Positions 1-10,249 of a stretch of DNA of 64,000 bases are shown here, piece by piece (positions within the stretch are counted from its first letter, which is position 1; every line of letters begins with the position of its first letter). Location of the stretch: positions 1-64,000 of the forward strand of contig NZ_JACWCT010000100.1 in assembly GCF_016613415.1 (NCBI RefSeq), given 5' to 3'. Below the pieces are notes generated by a model, which was not told the origin of the DNA, ran no database searches, and saw nothing but the letters and a program-made list of their open reading frames with translations. This DNA is from Methylobacterium ajmalii. GTDB taxonomy: Bacteria > Pseudomonadota > Alphaproteobacteria > Rhizobiales > Beijerinckiaceae. Both the position numbers and the translations under genes were made by a program.

Positions 1-108
<108 letters not shown>

Positions 109-188
109 GCGTCCAGGCGCTTCCACGAGCGGACAGGTGACGGGGCGGGCCTCGTGCCCGCCCCATCCCGTCGCGAGGTAGACATCAC

Positions 189-497
189 ATGAACGGCCAG
201 AACATCCGTATTCGCCTGAAGGCGTTCGATCATCGCATCCTGGATTCGTCGACCCGCGAGATCGTCTCGACGGCGAAGCGGACCGGCGCCCAGGTCCGCG
301 GGCCCATCCCGCTGCCGACCCGGATCGAGCGCTTCACCGTCAACCGCTCGCCCCACATCGACAAGAAGTCGCGTGAGCAGTTCGAGATGCGCACCCACAA
401 GCGCGTGCTCGACATCGTCGATCCGACGCCCCAGACCGTGGACGCGCTGATGAAGCTCGACCTCGCCGCTGGCGTCGACGTGGAGATCAAGCTCTAG
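189..497 (+). CDS. rpsJ: 30S ribosomal protein S10
   Basis: This 102-residue protein is full length for S10, a 30S head protein that also acts as NusE in transcription antitermination. The sequence begins [19 protein letters not shown] and holds the conserved loop region [20 protein letters not shown]. It is the first gene of the S10 cluster and is preceded by GAGGTAG a few bases before the ATG. The promoter of the operon is not between tuf and this gene in any form I can recognise, so it is probably co-transcribed with tuf or starts further upstream. Confidence 0.98.
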   Translation: MNGQNIRIRLKAFDHRILDSSTREIVSTAKRTGAQVRGPIPLPTRIERFTVNRSPHIDKKSREQFEMRTHKRVLDIVDPTPQTVDALMKLDLAAGVDVEIKL

Positions 498-515
498 GCG
501 ATCCCGCGGGATCGC
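498..515. repeat. Perfect 18-bp palindrome between rpsJ and rplC
   Basis: The sequence GCGATCCCGCGGGATCGC is its own reverse complement and starts directly after the rpsJ stop codon. In RNA it could form a short hairpin. There is no T-run, so it is not an obvious terminator. A role in mRNA processing or in balancing rpsJ and rplC expression is only a guess. Confidence 0.6.
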
Positions 516-548
516 TTGGAGCTTCACTAGGCTGCGCGGGGGAGAACC

Positions 549-1289
549 ATGCGCTCAGGAGTCATTGCACAGAAGGTCGGCATGACCCGCGTCTTCACGG
601 ACGCCGGCGAGCATGTTCCGGTCACGGTGCTCAAGGTCGATCAGTGCCAGGTGGTGGCCCACCGCACGGTCGAGAAGAACGGCTACGTCGCGCTCCAGGT
701 GGGCGTGGGCAAGGCCAAGGTCAAGAACGTGTCAAAGGCCCAGCGCGGCCACTTCGCCGTCGCGAAGGTCGAGCCGAAGCGCAAGCTGGCCGAGTTCCGC
801 GTCACCGAGGATGCGATCATCCCGGTCGGCGCCGAGATCACCGCGGACCACTTCCTGGAGGGTCAGTTCGTCGACGTGACGGGCACGACCACCGGTAAGG
901 GCTTCGCCGGCGGCATGAAGCGCTGGAACTTCGGCGGTCTGCGCGCCACCCACGGCGTGTCGATCTCGCACCGCTCGATCGGTTCGACCGGTGGCCGTCA
1001 GGACCCGGGCAAGACCTTCAAGAACAAGAAGATGCCGGGTCATCTCGGTGTCGAGCGGGTCACGACCCAGAACCTGCGCGTCGTGCGCACCGATGTCGAG
1101 CGCGGCCTGATCCTGGTCGAGGGCTCGGTCCCGGGCGTCGACGGCGGCTGGATCTTCGTCCGTGACGCCGTGAAGCGCAAGCTGCCGGCCGACGTGCCGA
1201 TGCCGGGCAAGTTCCGCGAGCAGACCTCTGCGCCGGCGGACAGCCAGGTCGAGGCTCCCGCGGCTCCGGCCACCGAGGAGAACGCGTGA
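549..1289 (+). CDS. rplC: 50S ribosomal protein L3
   Basis: At 246 residues this is a long L3 typical of alphaproteobacteria, with an Ala/Glu-rich tail after about residue 225. L3 is an early 50S assembly protein whose long loop reaches the peptidyl transferase centre. The loop motif [18 protein letters not shown] is present and includes the glutamine that PrmB methylates in E. coli. The gene ends in the TGA of the string GTGATG, so it overlaps the first base of the rplD ATG and the two are translationally coupled. Confidence 0.98.
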   Translation: MRSGVIAQKVGMTRVFTDAGEHVPVTVLKVDQCQVVAHRTVEKNGYVALQVGVGKAKVKNVSKAQRGHFAVAKVEPKRKLAEFRVTEDAIIPVGAEITADHFLEGQFVDVTGTTTGKGFAGGMKRWNFGGLRATHGVSISHRSIGSTGGRQDPGKTFKNKKMPGHLGVERVTTQNLRVVRTDVERGLILVEGSVPGVDGGWIFVRDAVKRKLPADVPMPGKFREQTSAPADSQVEAPAAPATEENA

Positions 1290-1909
1290 TGAAGTTCGAG
1301 ATCACCACGCTCGACGGCGCCGAGGCCGGCTCGGTCGAGCTCGACGAGGCCATCTTCGGCCTCGAGCCCCGCGCCGACCTGCTGCAGCGCTGCGTCCGCT
1401 GGCAGCTCGCCAAGCGCCAGGCTGGTACCCACCAGACCAAGCAGCGCGGCGAGATCGCCCGTACGACGAAGAAGCTCTACAAGCAGAAGGGCACCGGCAA
1501 CGCCCGTCACGGCGCGGCATCCGCTCCGCAGTTCCGCGGCGGCGCCCGGGCCCACGGCCCGGTCACCCGCTCGCACGCCCACGACCTGCCCAAGAAGGTC
1601 CGGGCGCTGGCGCTGCGCCACGCGCTCTCGGCCAAGGTCAAGAGCGCCGAGCTGATCGTCATGGACGACGCCCGCCTCGATGAGGGCAAGACCAAGGCGC
1701 TCAAGGAGCGCTTCGGCAAGCTGGCTCTCTCGAACGCCCTGATCATCGGTGGCGCCGAGCTCGACCAGAACTTCGCCCGTGCGGCCCGCAACCTGCCGCA
1801 GATCGACGTCCTGCCGGTGCAGGGCATCAACGTCTACGACATCCTGCGCCGCGAGAAGCTCGTGCTGACCCGCGCCGCCGTCGATGCGCTGGAGGCGCGA
1901 TTCAAATGA
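1289..1909 (+). CDS. rplD: 50S ribosomal protein L4
   Basis: L4 lines the nascent peptide tunnel and in E. coli also represses the S10 operon. The product is 206 residues from the ATG at 1289, which overlaps the rplC stop; a GTG three bases upstream would add one Met and is less likely. The conserved segment [15 protein letters not shown], part of the tunnel loop, is intact. The end overlaps rplW by four bases (ATGA). Whether L4 autoregulation operates here cannot be judged because the S10 leader is not recognisable. Confidence 0.97.
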   Translation: MKFEITTLDGAEAGSVELDEAIFGLEPRADLLQRCVRWQLAKRQAGTHQTKQRGEIARTTKKLYKQKGTGNARHGAASAPQFRGGARAHGPVTRSHAHDLPKKVRALALRHALSAKVKSAELIVMDDARLDEGKTKALKERFGKLALSNALIIGGAELDQNFARAARNLPQIDVLPVQGINVYDILRREKLVLTRAAVDALEARFK

Positions 1910-2202
1910 GCGCTGATCCGCGCCACTACGACGTGATCGTCTCCCCGGTCATCACCGAGAAGGCGACGAACCTCTCGGAGCTCAACAAGGTTGTGTTCCG
2001 GGTGGCCCCGAAGGCCACGAAGCCGCAGATCAAGGAAGCGGTCGAGAAGCTGTTCGAGGTCAAGGTGAAGAGCGTCAACACGCTCGTCACCAAGGGCAAG
2101 GCCAAGATGTTCCGCGGTCAGCGCGGTCAGCGTTCGGACGTGAAGAAGGCGATCGTCACCCTCGAAGAGGGCCAGACGATCGACGTCACGACCGGGCTCT
2201 GA
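1906..2202 (+). CDS. rplW: 50S ribosomal protein L23
   Basis: This 98-residue protein is L23, located at the exit of the peptide tunnel, where trigger factor and SRP dock. The N-terminal motif [14 protein letters not shown] and the RNA-binding segment with [15 protein letters not shown] are typical. The ATG overlaps the rplD stop as ATGA, so translation is coupled. Length and sequence match the family without insertions. Confidence 0.98.
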   Translation: MSADPRHYDVIVSPVITEKATNLSELNKVVFRVAPKATKPQIKEAVEKLFEVKVKSVNTLVTKGKAKMFRGQRGQRSDVKKAIVTLEEGQTIDVTTGL

Positions 2203-2227
2203 GGGAACGGCGTAAGGAAACAAGCCA

Positions 2228-3064
2228 ATGGCTTTGAAGACATTCAAGCCGGTCACGCCGAGCCTTCGCCAGCTCGTGATCGTGGACCGTTCGGAGCTCT
2301 ACAAGGGCAAGCCGGTCAAGGCGCTGACGGTGGGCAAGTCGTCCACCGGCGGCCGCAACAACCTCGGCCGCATCACCGTCCGCTTCCGCGGCGGTGGCCA
2401 CAAGCGGACGCTGCGCCTCATCGACTTCAAGCGGCGTGAGCACGCCGGCAAGGTCGGGACCGTCGAGCGGATCGAGTACGATCCCAACCGCACGGCATTC
2501 ATCGCCCTCGTCAGCTACGAGGGCGGCGCGCAGAGCTACATCCTGGCTCCGCAGCGCGTGAAGGCCGGCGACAAGGTCGTCTCGGGCGACCAGGTCGACA
2601 TCAAGCCCGGCAACGCCATGCCGCTCGGCAGCATGCCGGTCGGCACGATCGTGCACAACGTCGAGCTGAAGATCGGCAAGGGCGGGGCGATCGCCCGGTC
2701 CGCGGGCAACTACGCCCAGATCGTCGGCCGCGACCAGGGCTACGTCACGCTGCGCCTGAACTCGGGCGAGCAGCGCCTGGTGCACGGCCAGTGCTACGCC
2801 ACGGTGGGCGCGGTCTCGAACCCCGACCACATGAACATCTCGCTCGGCAAGGCCGGTCGGAACCGCTGGCTCGGCAAGCGTCCGCACAACCGCGGCGTCG
2901 CGATGAACCCGGTCGACCACCCGCACGGCGGCGGCGAGGGTCGTACGTCGGGCGGTCGTCATCCGGTCACGCCGTGGGGTGTCCCCACCAAGGGCAAGAA
3001 GACCCGCTCGAACAAGCGCACCGACACGTTCATCGTGTCGAGCCGCCACAACCGCAAGAAGTAG
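2228..3064 (+). CDS. rplB: 50S ribosomal protein L2
   Basis: L2, 278 residues, helps form the peptidyl transferase centre and joins the subunits. The family signature around residues 220-240, [18 protein letters not shown], is intact, including the conserved His of HPHGGG. The N-terminal half has the [14 protein letters not shown]-binding stretch. GTAAGGAAAC lies just before the ATG. It sits between rplW and rpsS as in all S10 clusters. Confidence 0.98.
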   Translation: MALKTFKPVTPSLRQLVIVDRSELYKGKPVKALTVGKSSTGGRNNLGRITVRFRGGGHKRTLRLIDFKRREHAGKVGTVERIEYDPNRTAFIALVSYEGGAQSYILAPQRVKAGDKVVSGDQVDIKPGNAMPLGSMPVGTIVHNVELKIGKGGAIARSAGNYAQIVGRDQGYVTLRLNSGEQRLVHGQCYATVGAVSNPDHMNISLGKAGRNRWLGKRPHNRGVAMNPVDHPHGGGEGRTSGGRHPVTPWGVPTKGKKTRSNKRTDTFIVSSRHNRKK

Positions 3065-3076
3065 GGGCGTCGTCCC

Positions 3077-3355
3077 ATGGCACGTTCAATCTGGAAGGGG
3101 CCGTTCATCGACGGCTACCTCCTCAAGAAGGCGGACGCCGCGCGCGGCGCGAGCCGCAACGAGGTGATCAAGATCTGGAGCCGTCGCTCCACGATCCTTC
3201 CGCATTTCGTTGGCCTGACCTTCGGGGTCTACAACGGGCAGAAGCACATCCCGGTCTACGTTTCCGAGGAAATGGTCGGTCACAAGTTCGGCGAGTTCTC
3301 GCCGACCCGCACCTTCCACGGTCACGCGGCCGACAAGAAGGCGAAGAGGCGCTAA
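3077..3355 (+). CDS. rpsS: 30S ribosomal protein S19
   Basis: S19 forms a complex with S13 in the 30S head near the A site. The product is 92 residues, normal length, and starts [18 protein letters not shown]. The conserved stretch [17 protein letters not shown] is present. It is separated from rplB by 12 bases and from rplV by a single base, so it is transcribed with both. Confidence 0.98.
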   Translation: MARSIWKGPFIDGYLLKKADAARGASRNEVIKIWSRRSTILPHFVGLTFGVYNGQKHIPVYVSEEMVGHKFGEFSPTRTFHGHAADKKAKRR

Positions 3356-3356
3356 G

Positions 3357-3740
3357 ATGGGCAAGGCAGCAGCATCCCGCGCGCTCCCCGAGAACGAGGC
3401 CAAGGCCGTGGCGCGCATGCTGCGCGTCAGCCCGCAGAAGCTGAACCTCGTGGCTCAGCTCATCCGCGGCAAGAAGGTCTCGCACGCGCTCGCCGACCTG
3501 CAGTTCTCGCGCAAGCGGATCGCGGTCGACGTCCGCAAGTGCCTCGAGAGCGCCATCGCCAACGCCGAGAACAACCACGACCTGGACGTGGACGATCTCG
3601 TCGTGAAGGAGGCCTATGTCGGCAAGGCGCTGGTTCTCAAGCGCTTCCACGCCCGCGCCCGCGGCCGTGGCGCCCGCATCCTGAAGCCGTTCGCGAACCT
3701 CACCATCGTGGTGCGCGAAGTTCCGGCCGAAGTTGCCTGA
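3357..3740 (+). CDS. rplV: 50S ribosomal protein L22
   Basis: L22, 127 residues, binds 23S rRNA early and sends a beta-hairpin into the exit tunnel near the macrolide site. The hairpin segment [17 protein letters not shown] is conserved. The N-terminus [20 protein letters not shown] carries the usual short alphaproteobacterial extension. The stop codon runs into the ribosome binding site of rpsC (TGAGGAGGAATCG). Confidence 0.97.
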   Translation: MGKAAASRALPENEAKAVARMLRVSPQKLNLVAQLIRGKKVSHALADLQFSRKRIAVDVRKCLESAIANAENNHDLDVDDLVVKEAYVGKALVLKRFHARARGRGARILKPFANLTIVVREVPAEVA

Positions 3741-3750
3741 GGAGGAATCG

Positions 3751-4485
3751 ATGGGACAGAAAGTCAATCCGATCGGTCTTCGGCTCGGCATCAACCGGAC
3801 CTGGGACTCGCGCTGGTACGCCAACAAGGGCGAGTACGCCCGCCTGATGCACGAGGACGTCGCGATCCGCAAAGCGCTGCTCAAGCAGCTCAAGCAGGCC
3901 GCGGTCTCCAAGATCGTCATCGAGCGCCCGCACAAGAAGTGCCGCGTCACCATCCACTCGGGCCGTCCGGGCGTGGTGATCGGCAAGAAGGGTGCGGACA
4001 TCGAGAAGCTGCGCAAGCTGGTCAACTCGATGACCAAGGCCGACGTGACGATCAACATCGTCGAGGTGCGCAAGCCCGAGATCGACGCCACCCTGGTGGC
4101 CGATTCGATCGCGCAGCAGCTCGAGCGCCGCGTCGCCTTCCGTCGTGCCATGAAGCGCGCCGTGCAGTCGGCGATGCGTCTGGGCGCCGAGGGCATCCGG
4201 ATCAACTGCGCCGGCCGCCTCGGCGGCGCCGAGATCGCCCGGCTCGAGTGGTATCGCGAGGGCCGCGTGCCCCTGCACACCCTGCGCGCCGACGTCGATT
4301 ACGGCACGGCCACGGCGTTCACGACCTACGGCACCTGCGGCATCAAGGTGTGGGTGTTCAAGGGCGAGATCCTCGAGCACGACCCGATGGCCCAGGACAA
4401 GCGCGCGCACGAGGAGGGCGGCCGTTCGGGCGGACGTCGCGACCGTGAGCGCGGCGAGCGCGGCGGACGGGACGCGGCGGCCTAA
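3751..4485 (+). CDS. rpsC: 30S ribosomal protein S3
   Basis: S3, 244 residues, lies at the mRNA entry channel and contributes to helicase activity. The start is the ATG of [20 protein letters not shown], with GAGGAGG seven bases upstream; an in-frame upstream codon overlapping rplV exists but would bury the Shine-Dalgarno. The KH type 2 domain with [15 protein letters not shown] is at about residues 70-90. The C-terminus is a short charged tail rich in Gly, Arg and Glu. Confidence 0.98.
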   Translation: MGQKVNPIGLRLGINRTWDSRWYANKGEYARLMHEDVAIRKALLKQLKQAAVSKIVIERPHKKCRVTIHSGRPGVVIGKKGADIEKLRKLVNSMTKADVTINIVEVRKPEIDATLVADSIAQQLERRVAFRRAMKRAVQSAMRLGAEGIRINCAGRLGGAEIARLEWYREGRVPLHTLRADVDYGTATAFTTYGTCGIKVWVFKGEILEHDPMAQDKRAHEEGGRSGGRRDRERGERGGRDAAA

Positions 4486-4525
4486 GGGCCGCCCGTCTCC
4501 CGCCCTTCAGTTTTGAGAGGCTGCC

Positions 4526-4939
4526 ATGCTGCAACCCAAGAAGACGAAGTTCCGCAAGCAGTTCAAGGGCCGCATCCACGGCGCCGCGAAGGGCGGAACC
4601 GATCTGAACTTCGGCTCCTACGGCCTCAAGGCCATGGAGCCGGAGCGGATCACCGCGCGTCAGATCGAGGCGGCCCGCCGCGCGATCACCCGCGAGATGA
4701 AGCGTCAGGGCCGGGTCTGGATCCGGATCTTCCCCGACGTCCCCGTGACCGCGAAGCCGACCGAGGTCCGCATGGGCTCCGGTAAGGGTGCGCCCGAGTA
4801 CTGGGCCGCCCGCGTGCATCCGGGCCGCATCATGTTCGAGATCGACGGCGTGGCCGAGGACATCGCCCGCGAGGCGCTGCGCCTGGGTGCCGCCAAGCTG
4901 CCGGTCCGCACGCGCTTCATCCAGCGCATCGCCGACTGA
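4526..4939 (+). CDS. rplP: 50S ribosomal protein L16
   Basis: L16, 137 residues, sits near the A site and the central protuberance. The start [19 protein letters not shown] and the conserved AFGSYGLKA-type segment (here [16 protein letters not shown]) are typical. The motif [19 protein letters not shown], which contains the arginine hydroxylated in E. coli L16, is intact. It lies between rpsC and rpmC as expected. Confidence 0.98.
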   Translation: MLQPKKTKFRKQFKGRIHGAAKGGTDLNFGSYGLKAMEPERITARQIEAARRAITREMKRQGRVWIRIFPDVPVTAKPTEVRMGSGKGAPEYWAARVHPGRIMFEIDGVAEDIAREALRLGAAKLPVRTRFIQRIAD

Positions 4940-4953
4940 GGAGAATATTCGAG

Positions 4954-5169
4954 ATGAAGTCGAGCCAGAGGCTGTCTGACCTGAGCGCGCTGTCGCCGGA
5001 TCAGCTCGGCGAGGAGCTCCTGAACCTGAAGAAGGAGCAGTTCAACCTGCGCTTCCAGCGGGCCACGGGTCAGCTCGAGAACGTCGCCCGGGTGCGCGAA
5101 GTGCGCCGCGACATCGCCCGCGTCCGCACTCTGCAGCGCCAGAAGACGCTGCAGGCCGCGCAGGGCTAA
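4954..5169 (+). CDS. rpmC: 50S ribosomal protein L29
   Basis: L29 is a small helical-hairpin protein at the tunnel exit next to L23. The 71-residue product contains the family signature [29 protein letters not shown] precedes the ATG. It is followed after 13 bases by rpsQ in the same operon. Confidence 0.97.
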   Translation: MKSSQRLSDLSALSPDQLGEELLNLKKEQFNLRFQRATGQLENVARVREVRRDIARVRTLQRQKTLQAAQG

Positions 5170-5182
5170 GGGAGTTACCACC

Positions 5183-5437
5183 ATGCCGAAGCGCGTGCTG
5201 CAGGGCGTCGTCGTCAGCGACAAGCAGGACAAGACCGTCGTCGTGAAGGTGGAGCGTCGCTTCACCCACCCGGTGATGAAGAAGACCATCCGCCGGTCGA
5301 AGAACTACCACGCCCACGACGAGAACAACGTCGCCAAGGTCGGCCAGACGGTGTTCATCGAGGAGTCGCGGCCCTACTCCAAGCTCAAGACCTGGAAGCT
5401 GGTCGAGGGCGAGGCCGCCGCGACCGTCGAGGCGTAA
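5183..5437 (+). CDS. rpsQ: 30S ribosomal protein S17
   Basis: S17, 84 residues, is an OB-fold primary binder of 16S rRNA. It starts [20 protein letters not shown] and contains the conserved [13 protein letters not shown] segment near the end. It is the last gene of the S10 part of the cluster; a 288-base gap with strong hairpins separates it from rplN. Confidence 0.98.
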   Translation: MPKRVLQGVVVSDKQDKTVVVKVERRFTHPVMKKTIRRSKNYHAHDENNVAKVGQTVFIEESRPYSKLKTWKLVEGEAAATVEA

Positions 5438-5588
5438 GTCGGACGCCTTCGGGCTTCCGATGCCTCCGCTCGGACCCGGGAGCCGTCACCGGCGGTCCCG
5501 GGCCTTGCCAGGACGGCCGATCCGTTGTAGACGGCCGGCCTCCACCGAAACATGAAGGGCGTGTGACGCGCCCCTCATCGCGTTCGTT

Positions 5589-5630
5589 GACCGCGCCAGC
5601 GCGAGCAATCGCGCTGCAGCGCGGTCTTTT
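5589..5630 (+). terminator. Strong hairpin with T-run between rpsQ and rplN
   Basis: An outer stem GACCGCGC/GCGCGGTC and an inner stem CAGCGCG/CGCGCTG close on the loop AGCAAT, with only two unpaired bases (CA) on the 3' side. TTTTAA follows at once. This has the form of an intrinsic terminator or attenuator. It divides the S10 and spc gene groups. A second, bulged hairpin (CCGTC, GGGCA/TGCCC, GACGG) lies about 40-70 bases downstream. Whether transcription really stops here is not known. Confidence 0.7.
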
Positions 5631-5725
5631 AATGGACGGGGACGCGAGATCCCCATCAGGCTGCCGTCCGCCGGGCAATCGTGCCCGACGGAGACCTGCC
5701 TGAAACAAGGAAAGGGCGTTAGGCC

Positions 5726-6094
5726 GTGATCCAGATGCAGACGAATCTGGACGTCGCCGACAATTCCGGCGCACGTCGCGTGATGTGCATCAAGGTGCTC
5801 GGCGGTTCCAAGCGCAAGTATGCCGGCGTCGGCGACATCATCGTGGTGTCGGTGAAGGAGGCTATTCCGCGGGGCCGCGTGAAGAAGGGCGACGTCATGA
5901 AGGCGGTCGTCGTTCGCACCGCCAAGGACGTCCGTCGGGCCGACGGTTCGGTGATCCGCTTCGACCGCAACGCGGCGGTGCTGATCAACAACCAGAAGGA
6001 GCCGATCGGCACCCGTATCTTCGGACCGGTGCCGCGCGAGCTGCGTGCTCGCAACCACATGAAGATCATCTCGCTGGCGCCGGAGGTGCTGTAA
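5726..6094 (+). CDS. rplN: 50S ribosomal protein L14
   Basis: L14, 122 residues, is the first gene of the spc group and bridges to 16S rRNA. The GTG at 5726 gives [20 protein letters not shown], the expected N-terminus; AAGGAAAGG lies about 10 bases upstream. The conserved [11 protein letters not shown] segment near the C-terminus is intact. The stop shares its last A with the rplX ATG, so translation is coupled. Confidence 0.98.
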   Translation: MIQMQTNLDVADNSGARRVMCIKVLGGSKRKYAGVGDIIVVSVKEAIPRGRVKKGDVMKAVVVRTAKDVRRADGSVIRFDRNAAVLINNQKEPIGTRIFGPVPRELRARNHMKIISLAPEVL

Positions 6095-6411
6095 TGGCTG
6101 CGAAGGTGAAGAAGGGCGACAAGGTCGTCGTCCTGACCGGCCGCGACAAGGGTCGCACCGGCGAGGTCATCCAGGTGATGCCGAAGGAAGACCGGGCGCT
6201 CGTCCGGGGGATCAACCTGGTGAAGCGCCACACGCGCCAGACCCAGACCTCTGAGGGCGGGATCATCTCCAAGGAGGCGGCGATCCACCTGTCGAACCTG
6301 GCGGTCGCCGACCCCAAGGACGGCAAGCCCACCCGGGTTGGTTTTCGCATTCTGGAAGACGGGCGCAAGGTTCGCTTCGCGAAGCGCTCGGGAGATCTGA
6401 TCGATGGCTGA
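6094..6411 (+). CDS. rplX: 50S ribosomal protein L24
   Basis: L24 starts 50S assembly by binding the 5' domain of 23S rRNA. The 105-residue product begins [20 protein letters not shown], a KOW motif, and continues with [20 protein letters not shown]. The ATG overlaps the rplN stop by one base, and the last eight bases overlap the start of rplE. An in-frame upstream extension into rplN is not needed and has no family support. Confidence 0.97.
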   Translation: MAAKVKKGDKVVVLTGRDKGRTGEVIQVMPKEDRALVRGINLVKRHTRQTQTSEGGIISKEAAIHLSNLAVADPKDGKPTRVGFRILEDGRKVRFAKRSGDLIDG

Positions 6412-6970
6412 GGCGCTCAAGGACGGGTACACCCCGCGGCTCAAGAAGCACTACGAGGAAGTGGTGCGTCCCAAGCTGATCGAGGAGTTCGGCTACACGA
6501 ATCCGATGCAGGTGCCGACGATCGAGAAGATCGTCGTCAACATGGGCGTCGGTGAGTCGACCCAGGACTCCAAGAAGGCGACCGTCGCCGCCGAGGATCT
6601 CGGCCTGATCGTCGGCCAGAAGCCGGTCATCACCCGGGCCCGCAAGGCGATCGCGACCTTCAAGGTCCGCGAGAACATGCCGATCGGCTGCAAGGTCACG
6701 CTGCGCAAGCAGCGGATGTACGAGTTCATGGATCGCCTGATCACCATCGCGCTGCCGCGCGTGCGTGACTTCCGCGGCCTGAACCCGAAGTCGTTCGACG
6801 GGCGCGGCAACTACGCCCTCGGGATCAAGGAGCACCTGGTGTTCCCCGAGATCAACTACGACAAGGCCCAGAACACCTGGGGCATGGACATCGTCGTGGC
6901 GACCACCGCCAAGACCGATGCCGAGGCCCGGGCGCTCCTGAAGCACTTCAACTTCCCGTTCCGGCAGTGA
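6404..6970 (+). CDS. rplE: 50S ribosomal protein L5
   Basis: L5, 188 residues, binds 5S rRNA in the central protuberance. It contains the conserved [19 protein letters not shown] and GVKEH-like (GIKEH) segments. The ATG lies inside the end of rplX (8-base overlap), a coupling also seen in related genomes. It is followed by rpsN after about 40 bases. Confidence 0.98.
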   Translation: MAEALKDGYTPRLKKHYEEVVRPKLIEEFGYTNPMQVPTIEKIVVNMGVGESTQDSKKATVAAEDLGLIVGQKPVITRARKAIATFKVRENMPIGCKVTLRKQRMYEFMDRLITIALPRVRDFRGLNPKSFDGRGNYALGIKEHLVFPEINYDKAQNTWGMDIVVATTAKTDAEARALLKHFNFPFRQ

Positions 6971-7010
6971 GGGCCGACCGCCCCCATACGCGGACACTGG
7001 AGAGCTAGAT

Positions 7011-7316
7011 ATGGCTAAGACGAGCAAGATCGAGAAGAACAAGCAGCGGCGGGAGCTGGTGAAGCTCTACGCGCCGAAGCGCGAGGCGCTTCTGGCGACC
7101 GCCAACGACGAGTCGCTGTCGATGGAGGAGCGCTTCGAGGCGCGCCTCAAGCTGGCGGAGCTGCCCCGCAACTCCAGCGCGACCCGCATCCGCAACCGGT
7201 GCGAGATGACCGGCCGTCCCCGCGCTTACTACCGTAAGCTCGGCATCTCCCGCGTCGCGCTCCGCGACCTGGGTTCCCGGGGTCTGATCCCCGGCCTGGT
7301 CAAGTCCAGCTGGTAA
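7011..7316 (+). CDS. rpsN: 30S ribosomal protein S14 (zinc-independent type)
   Basis: The product has 101 residues and the C-terminal core [18 protein letters not shown]. The four-cysteine zinc ribbon of the short S14 form is absent, so this is the long, zinc-independent type. S14 is a late-assembling 30S head protein. The gene lies between rplE and rpsH as in all spc operons, with GGAGAG before the ATG. Confidence 0.98.
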   Translation: MAKTSKIEKNKQRRELVKLYAPKREALLATANDESLSMEERFEARLKLAELPRNSSATRIRNRCEMTGRPRAYYRKLGISRVALRDLGSRGLIPGLVKSSW

Positions 7317-7332
7317 GGGGAGGGCGCCACAG

Positions 7333-7728
7333 ATGATCAACGATCCCGTGGGCGATATGCTCACCCGCATCCGCAACGGCCAGATGCGTCGTCGCAACGT
7401 CGTGCAGACCCCCGGCTCCAAGCTGCGGGCGCGCGTCCTCGACGTCCTCAAGTCCGAGGGCTACATCCGCGACTACGCCACGACCGATTACGGCAACGGG
7501 CGCACCGAGTTCGCGATCGAGCTCAAGTACTTCGACGGCCAGCCGGTGATCCGCTCGATCGAGCGCGTCTCCAAGCCTGGCCGCCGGGTCTACTCGTCGG
7601 TCGATACCCTGCCGCGCGTCGCCGACGGCCTGGGCATCACCATCGTCTCCACCCCTCAGGGCGTCATGGCCGACCACGAGGCGCGCGAGCGCAACGTCGG
7701 CGGCGAGGTGCTCTGCAAGGTCTTCTGA
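7333..7728 (+). CDS. rpsH: 30S ribosomal protein S8
   Basis: S8, 131 residues, is a primary binder of 16S rRNA helix 21 and in E. coli represses the spc operon by binding near rplE. It starts [20 protein letters not shown]. The C-terminal signature [20 protein letters not shown] is present. Spacing to rpsN is 16 bases, with GGGGAGGG as the ribosome binding site. Confidence 0.98.
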   Translation: MINDPVGDMLTRIRNGQMRRRNVVQTPGSKLRARVLDVLKSEGYIRDYATTDYGNGRTEFAIELKYFDGQPVIRSIERVSKPGRRVYSSVDTLPRVADGLGITIVSTPQGVMADHEARERNVGGEVLCKVF

Positions 7729-7764
7729 CCTGCAGACCCTGACAGCCGAAAAGGAAAGACGAGC

Positions 7765-8298
7765 ATGTCCCGCGTAGGCAAGAAGCCCGTGACCGTCCCG
7801 GCCGGCGTGACCGCCACCGTCGACGGCCAGAACGTCAAGATCAAGGGCCAGAAGGGCGAGCTGCAGTTCCGGGTGCCCGACCAGGTGTCGGTCGCGCACG
7901 AGAACGGCGCGATTTCGGTCCAGCCCCGGTCGCAGTCCAAGGAGGCCCGCGCGATGTGGGGTCTCTCCCGCGCCCAGGTTTCCAACCTGGTCGAGGGCGT
8001 CACCAAGGGCTACGAGAAGAAGCTCGAGATCAACGGCGTCGGCTACCGTGCCGCGGTCGCCGGCAAGGTCCTGAAGCTGTCGCTCGGCTACAGCCACGAC
8101 ATCGAGTACGCGATCCCGGAAGGGATCACGATCGCCACTCCCCGGCCGGTCGAGATCATCGTCACCGGGATCGACAAGCAGCGCGTCGGTCAGGTCGCGG
8201 CGGAGATCCGCGATTATCGCGGCCCCGAGCCCTACAAGGGCAAGGGCGTCAAGTACGCCGGCGAGTTCATCTTCCGCAAGGAAGGCAAGAAGAAGTAA
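7765..8298 (+). CDS. rplF: 50S ribosomal protein L6
   Basis: L6, 177 residues, has two related domains near the factor-binding site. It starts [20 protein letters not shown] and the C-terminal domain holds [20 protein letters not shown], the family signature region. AAAGGAAAG lies before the ATG. It is followed after nine bases by rplR. Confidence 0.98.
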   Translation: MSRVGKKPVTVPAGVTATVDGQNVKIKGQKGELQFRVPDQVSVAHENGAISVQPRSQSKEARAMWGLSRAQVSNLVEGVTKGYEKKLEINGVGYRAAVAGKVLKLSLGYSHDIEYAIPEGITIATPRPVEIIVTGIDKQRVGQVAAEIRDYRGPEPYKGKGVKYAGEFIFRKEGKKK

Positions 8299-8307
8299 GG
8301 GCCGCCG

Positions 8308-8670
8308 ATGTCTCGCAAAATCGAACTGCTCGACCGGCGCCGCGCGCGCGTCCGGCGGGCGATCCGCAAGGCGGCCAACGGTCGTCCGCGGCTCTCGGTG
8401 TTCCGCTCCTCCAAGCAGATCTACGTCCAGGTCATCGACGACGCGACCGGCCGCACGCTGGCCGCCGCCTCGAGCCTGGAGAAGGACCTGCGCGGCCGTC
8501 TCAAGACCGGCGCCGACAAGGCCGCCGCGACCGAGGTCGGCAAGCTGGTGGCGGAGCGGGCCAAGGCGGCCGGCGTGAGCCAGGTCATCTTCGACCGCTC
8601 GGGCTACCTCTATCACGGCCGGGTCAAGGCCCTGGCCGACGCGGCCCGCGAGGGCGGCCTGGACTTCTGA
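8308..8670 (+). CDS. rplR: 50S ribosomal protein L18
   Basis: L18, 120 residues, brings 5S rRNA to the 50S subunit together with L5. The motif [18 protein letters not shown] and the C-terminal [17 protein letters not shown] are family hallmarks. The basic N-terminus ([13 protein letters not shown]) contacts 5S rRNA. A gap of 159 bases separates it from rpsE. Confidence 0.98.
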   Translation: MSRKIELLDRRRARVRRAIRKAANGRPRLSVFRSSKQIYVQVIDDATGRTLAAASSLEKDLRGRLKTGADKAAATEVGKLVAERAKAAGVSQVIFDRSGYLYHGRVKALADAAREGGLDF

Positions 8671-8686
8671 TCCCGCGAGAGGGGAG

Positions 8687-8703
8687 GGCGCTCGTCGAGC
8701 GCC
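8687..8703 (+). other. Short hairpin in the rplR-rpsE gap
   Basis: GGCGCTC and GAGCGCC pair around a three-base loop (GTC). No T-run follows, so it is not a convincing terminator. The rest of the 159-base gap shows no gene and no promoter I can defend. Confidence 0.4.
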
Positions 8704-8829
8704 GCCCCGTCCGGGTTCGGCACGATGTCCCATGAGATGAGGGGGCCGACGAGGCTCCCTCTCTCGTTACGGCGGATCGAAACTTTGCGAGCGGGACCGC
8801 CGCCCGCGTCAGTCGAATGGACATGACAC

Positions 8830-9411
8830 ATGGCACGTGAGCGTGAGGGTCGTCGCCGCGACGACCGCGAGGAGCGCGACAGCGAGTTCGTGGACAAGCT
8901 CGTCCACATCAACCGCGTCGCCAAGGTGGTGAAGGGCGGCCGTCGCTTCGGTTTCGCGGCGCTCGTCGTCGTCGGCGACCAGAAGGGCCGCGTCGGCTTC
9001 GGTCACGGCAAGGCCCGTGAGGTTCCCGAGGCCATCCGCAAGGCGACGGAAGCCGCCAAGCGCGGTCTCGTCCGCGTTGCGCTCCGCGAGGGCCGCACCC
9101 TGCACCACGACGTCCAGGGCCGTCACGGCGCCGGCAAGGTCATCCTGCGCGCCGCCCCGGCCGGTACCGGCATCATCGCCGGCGGCCCGATGCGCGCCGT
9201 CTTCGAGACCTTAGGGATGCAGGACGTCGTGGCGAAGTCGCTCGGCTCCTCGAACCCCTACAACCTCGTGCGCGCCACCTTCGATGCGCTGAAGAACGAG
9301 GATTCCCCCCGTTCGGTCGCGGCCCGCCGCGGTCTCAAGGTGTCGGCCCTCCAGGCCCGCCGTCGTGACGCCGACTCGGCCGCCTCGGCCGATTCTGCCG
9401 ACGCGGCGTAA
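8830..9411 (+). CDS. rpsE: 30S ribosomal protein S5
   Basis: S5, 193 residues, controls decoding accuracy and lies at the mRNA entry channel. The dsRBD-like domain with [19 protein letters not shown] follows a charged N-terminus ([20 protein letters not shown]). The C-terminus is Ala/Ser/Asp-rich, a mild lineage extension. RpmD follows after 12 bases with AAGGAGG as its ribosome binding site. Confidence 0.98.
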   Translation: MAREREGRRRDDREERDSEFVDKLVHINRVAKVVKGGRRFGFAALVVVGDQKGRVGFGHGKAREVPEAIRKATEAAKRGLVRVALREGRTLHHDVQGRHGAGKVILRAAPAGTGIIAGGPMRAVFETLGMQDVVAKSLGSSNPYNLVRATFDALKNEDSPRSVAARRGLKVSALQARRRDADSAASADSADAA

Positions 9412-9423
9412 GGAGGCGCTCCG

Positions 9424-9618
9424 ATGGCAGACAAGAAGACCGTCCGCGTGCAGCAGATCGGCTCGCCGATCCGCCGCGAGGCCAGCCAGCGTCAGACGCT
9501 GATCGGCCTGAAGCTGAACAAGATGCACCGCATCGCGACGCTGGAGGACACCCCCTCGGTGCGCGGCATGATCGCGAAGGTGCATCACCTCGTGCGCGTT
9601 CTCGACGACGCGGCTTGA
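9424..9618 (+). CDS. rpmD: 50S ribosomal protein L30
   Basis: L30 is a 64-residue protein of the 50S subunit. It shows the family pattern [20 protein letters not shown] followed by [20 protein letters not shown]. It is found between rpsE and rplO, the usual site. The short length is normal. Confidence 0.97.
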   Translation: MADKKTVRVQQIGSPIRREASQRQTLIGLKLNKMHRIATLEDTPSVRGMIAKVHHLVRVLDDAA

Positions 9619-9628
9619 GGAGGGCATC

Positions 9629-10117
9629 ATGAAGCTCAACGAAATCCGTGACAACGAAGGCGCAACCAAGAACCGGATGCGCGTCGGCCGTGGTATCGGC
9701 TCCGGCAAGGGCAAGACCGGCGGCCGCGGCGTGAAGGGCCAGAAGGCGCGCTCCGGCGTCGCCATCAAGGGCTTCGAGGGCGGCCAGATGCCGCTCCACC
9801 GTCGCCTGCCCAAGCGCGGCTTCAACAACCCGGGCGCGACCGACCTCAACGCGGTCAACGTCGGGCGCATCCAGCAAGCGGTGGATGCCGGCAAGCTGGA
9901 CGTCTCGGCTCCCGTGACCGTTGAGGCGCTCATCGCCGCCGGCGTGGTCTCCAAGGCCCGCGACGGCGTGAAGATCCTCGGCGTCGGCGAGCTCACCGCG
10001 AAGCTGACCTTCCAGGTTTCCCGGGCGTCGAAGTCGGCGGTCGAGGCGATCGAGAAGGCCGGCGGCTCGGTGACCCAGTCGCTCGCCGCCGCCGACGACG
10101 CGGTTGCGTCGGCCTAA
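9629..10117 (+). CDS. rplO: 50S ribosomal protein L15
   Basis: L15, 162 residues, is a late 50S assembly protein. It has the Gly-rich N-terminus ([20 protein letters not shown]) and the basic segment [28 protein letters not shown] lies before the ATG. It is the last ribosomal protein before secY. Confidence 0.98.
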   Translation: MKLNEIRDNEGATKNRMRVGRGIGSGKGKTGGRGVKGQKARSGVAIKGFEGGQMPLHRRLPKRGFNNPGATDLNAVNVGRIQQAVDAGKLDVSAPVTVEALIAAGVVSKARDGVKILGVGELTAKLTFQVSRASKSAVEAIEKAGGSVTQSLAAADDAVASA

Positions 10118-10143
10118 GGCACACTTTAAGTCACCGATCATCG

Positions 10144-10186
10144 GCGGCGGCCCGTGCTTCCAGCGCGAGGCCGCCGCACGTGTTTT
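10144..10186 (+). other. GC hairpin followed by TGTTTT in the rplO-secY gap
   Basis: GCGGCGGCC (10144-10152) can pair with GGCCGCCGC (10169-10177), and TGTTTT follows at 10181. It looks like a weak terminator or attenuator just upstream of secY. The long loop (16 bases) lowers confidence. It may adjust secY expression relative to the ribosomal genes, which is inference only. Confidence 0.4.
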
Positions 10187-10249
10187 GGGGGATGCTCGTG
10201 CATCCCAGACCGCGCTCGTCGCGGACCCGACCCCGAGGACGCTTAACCC

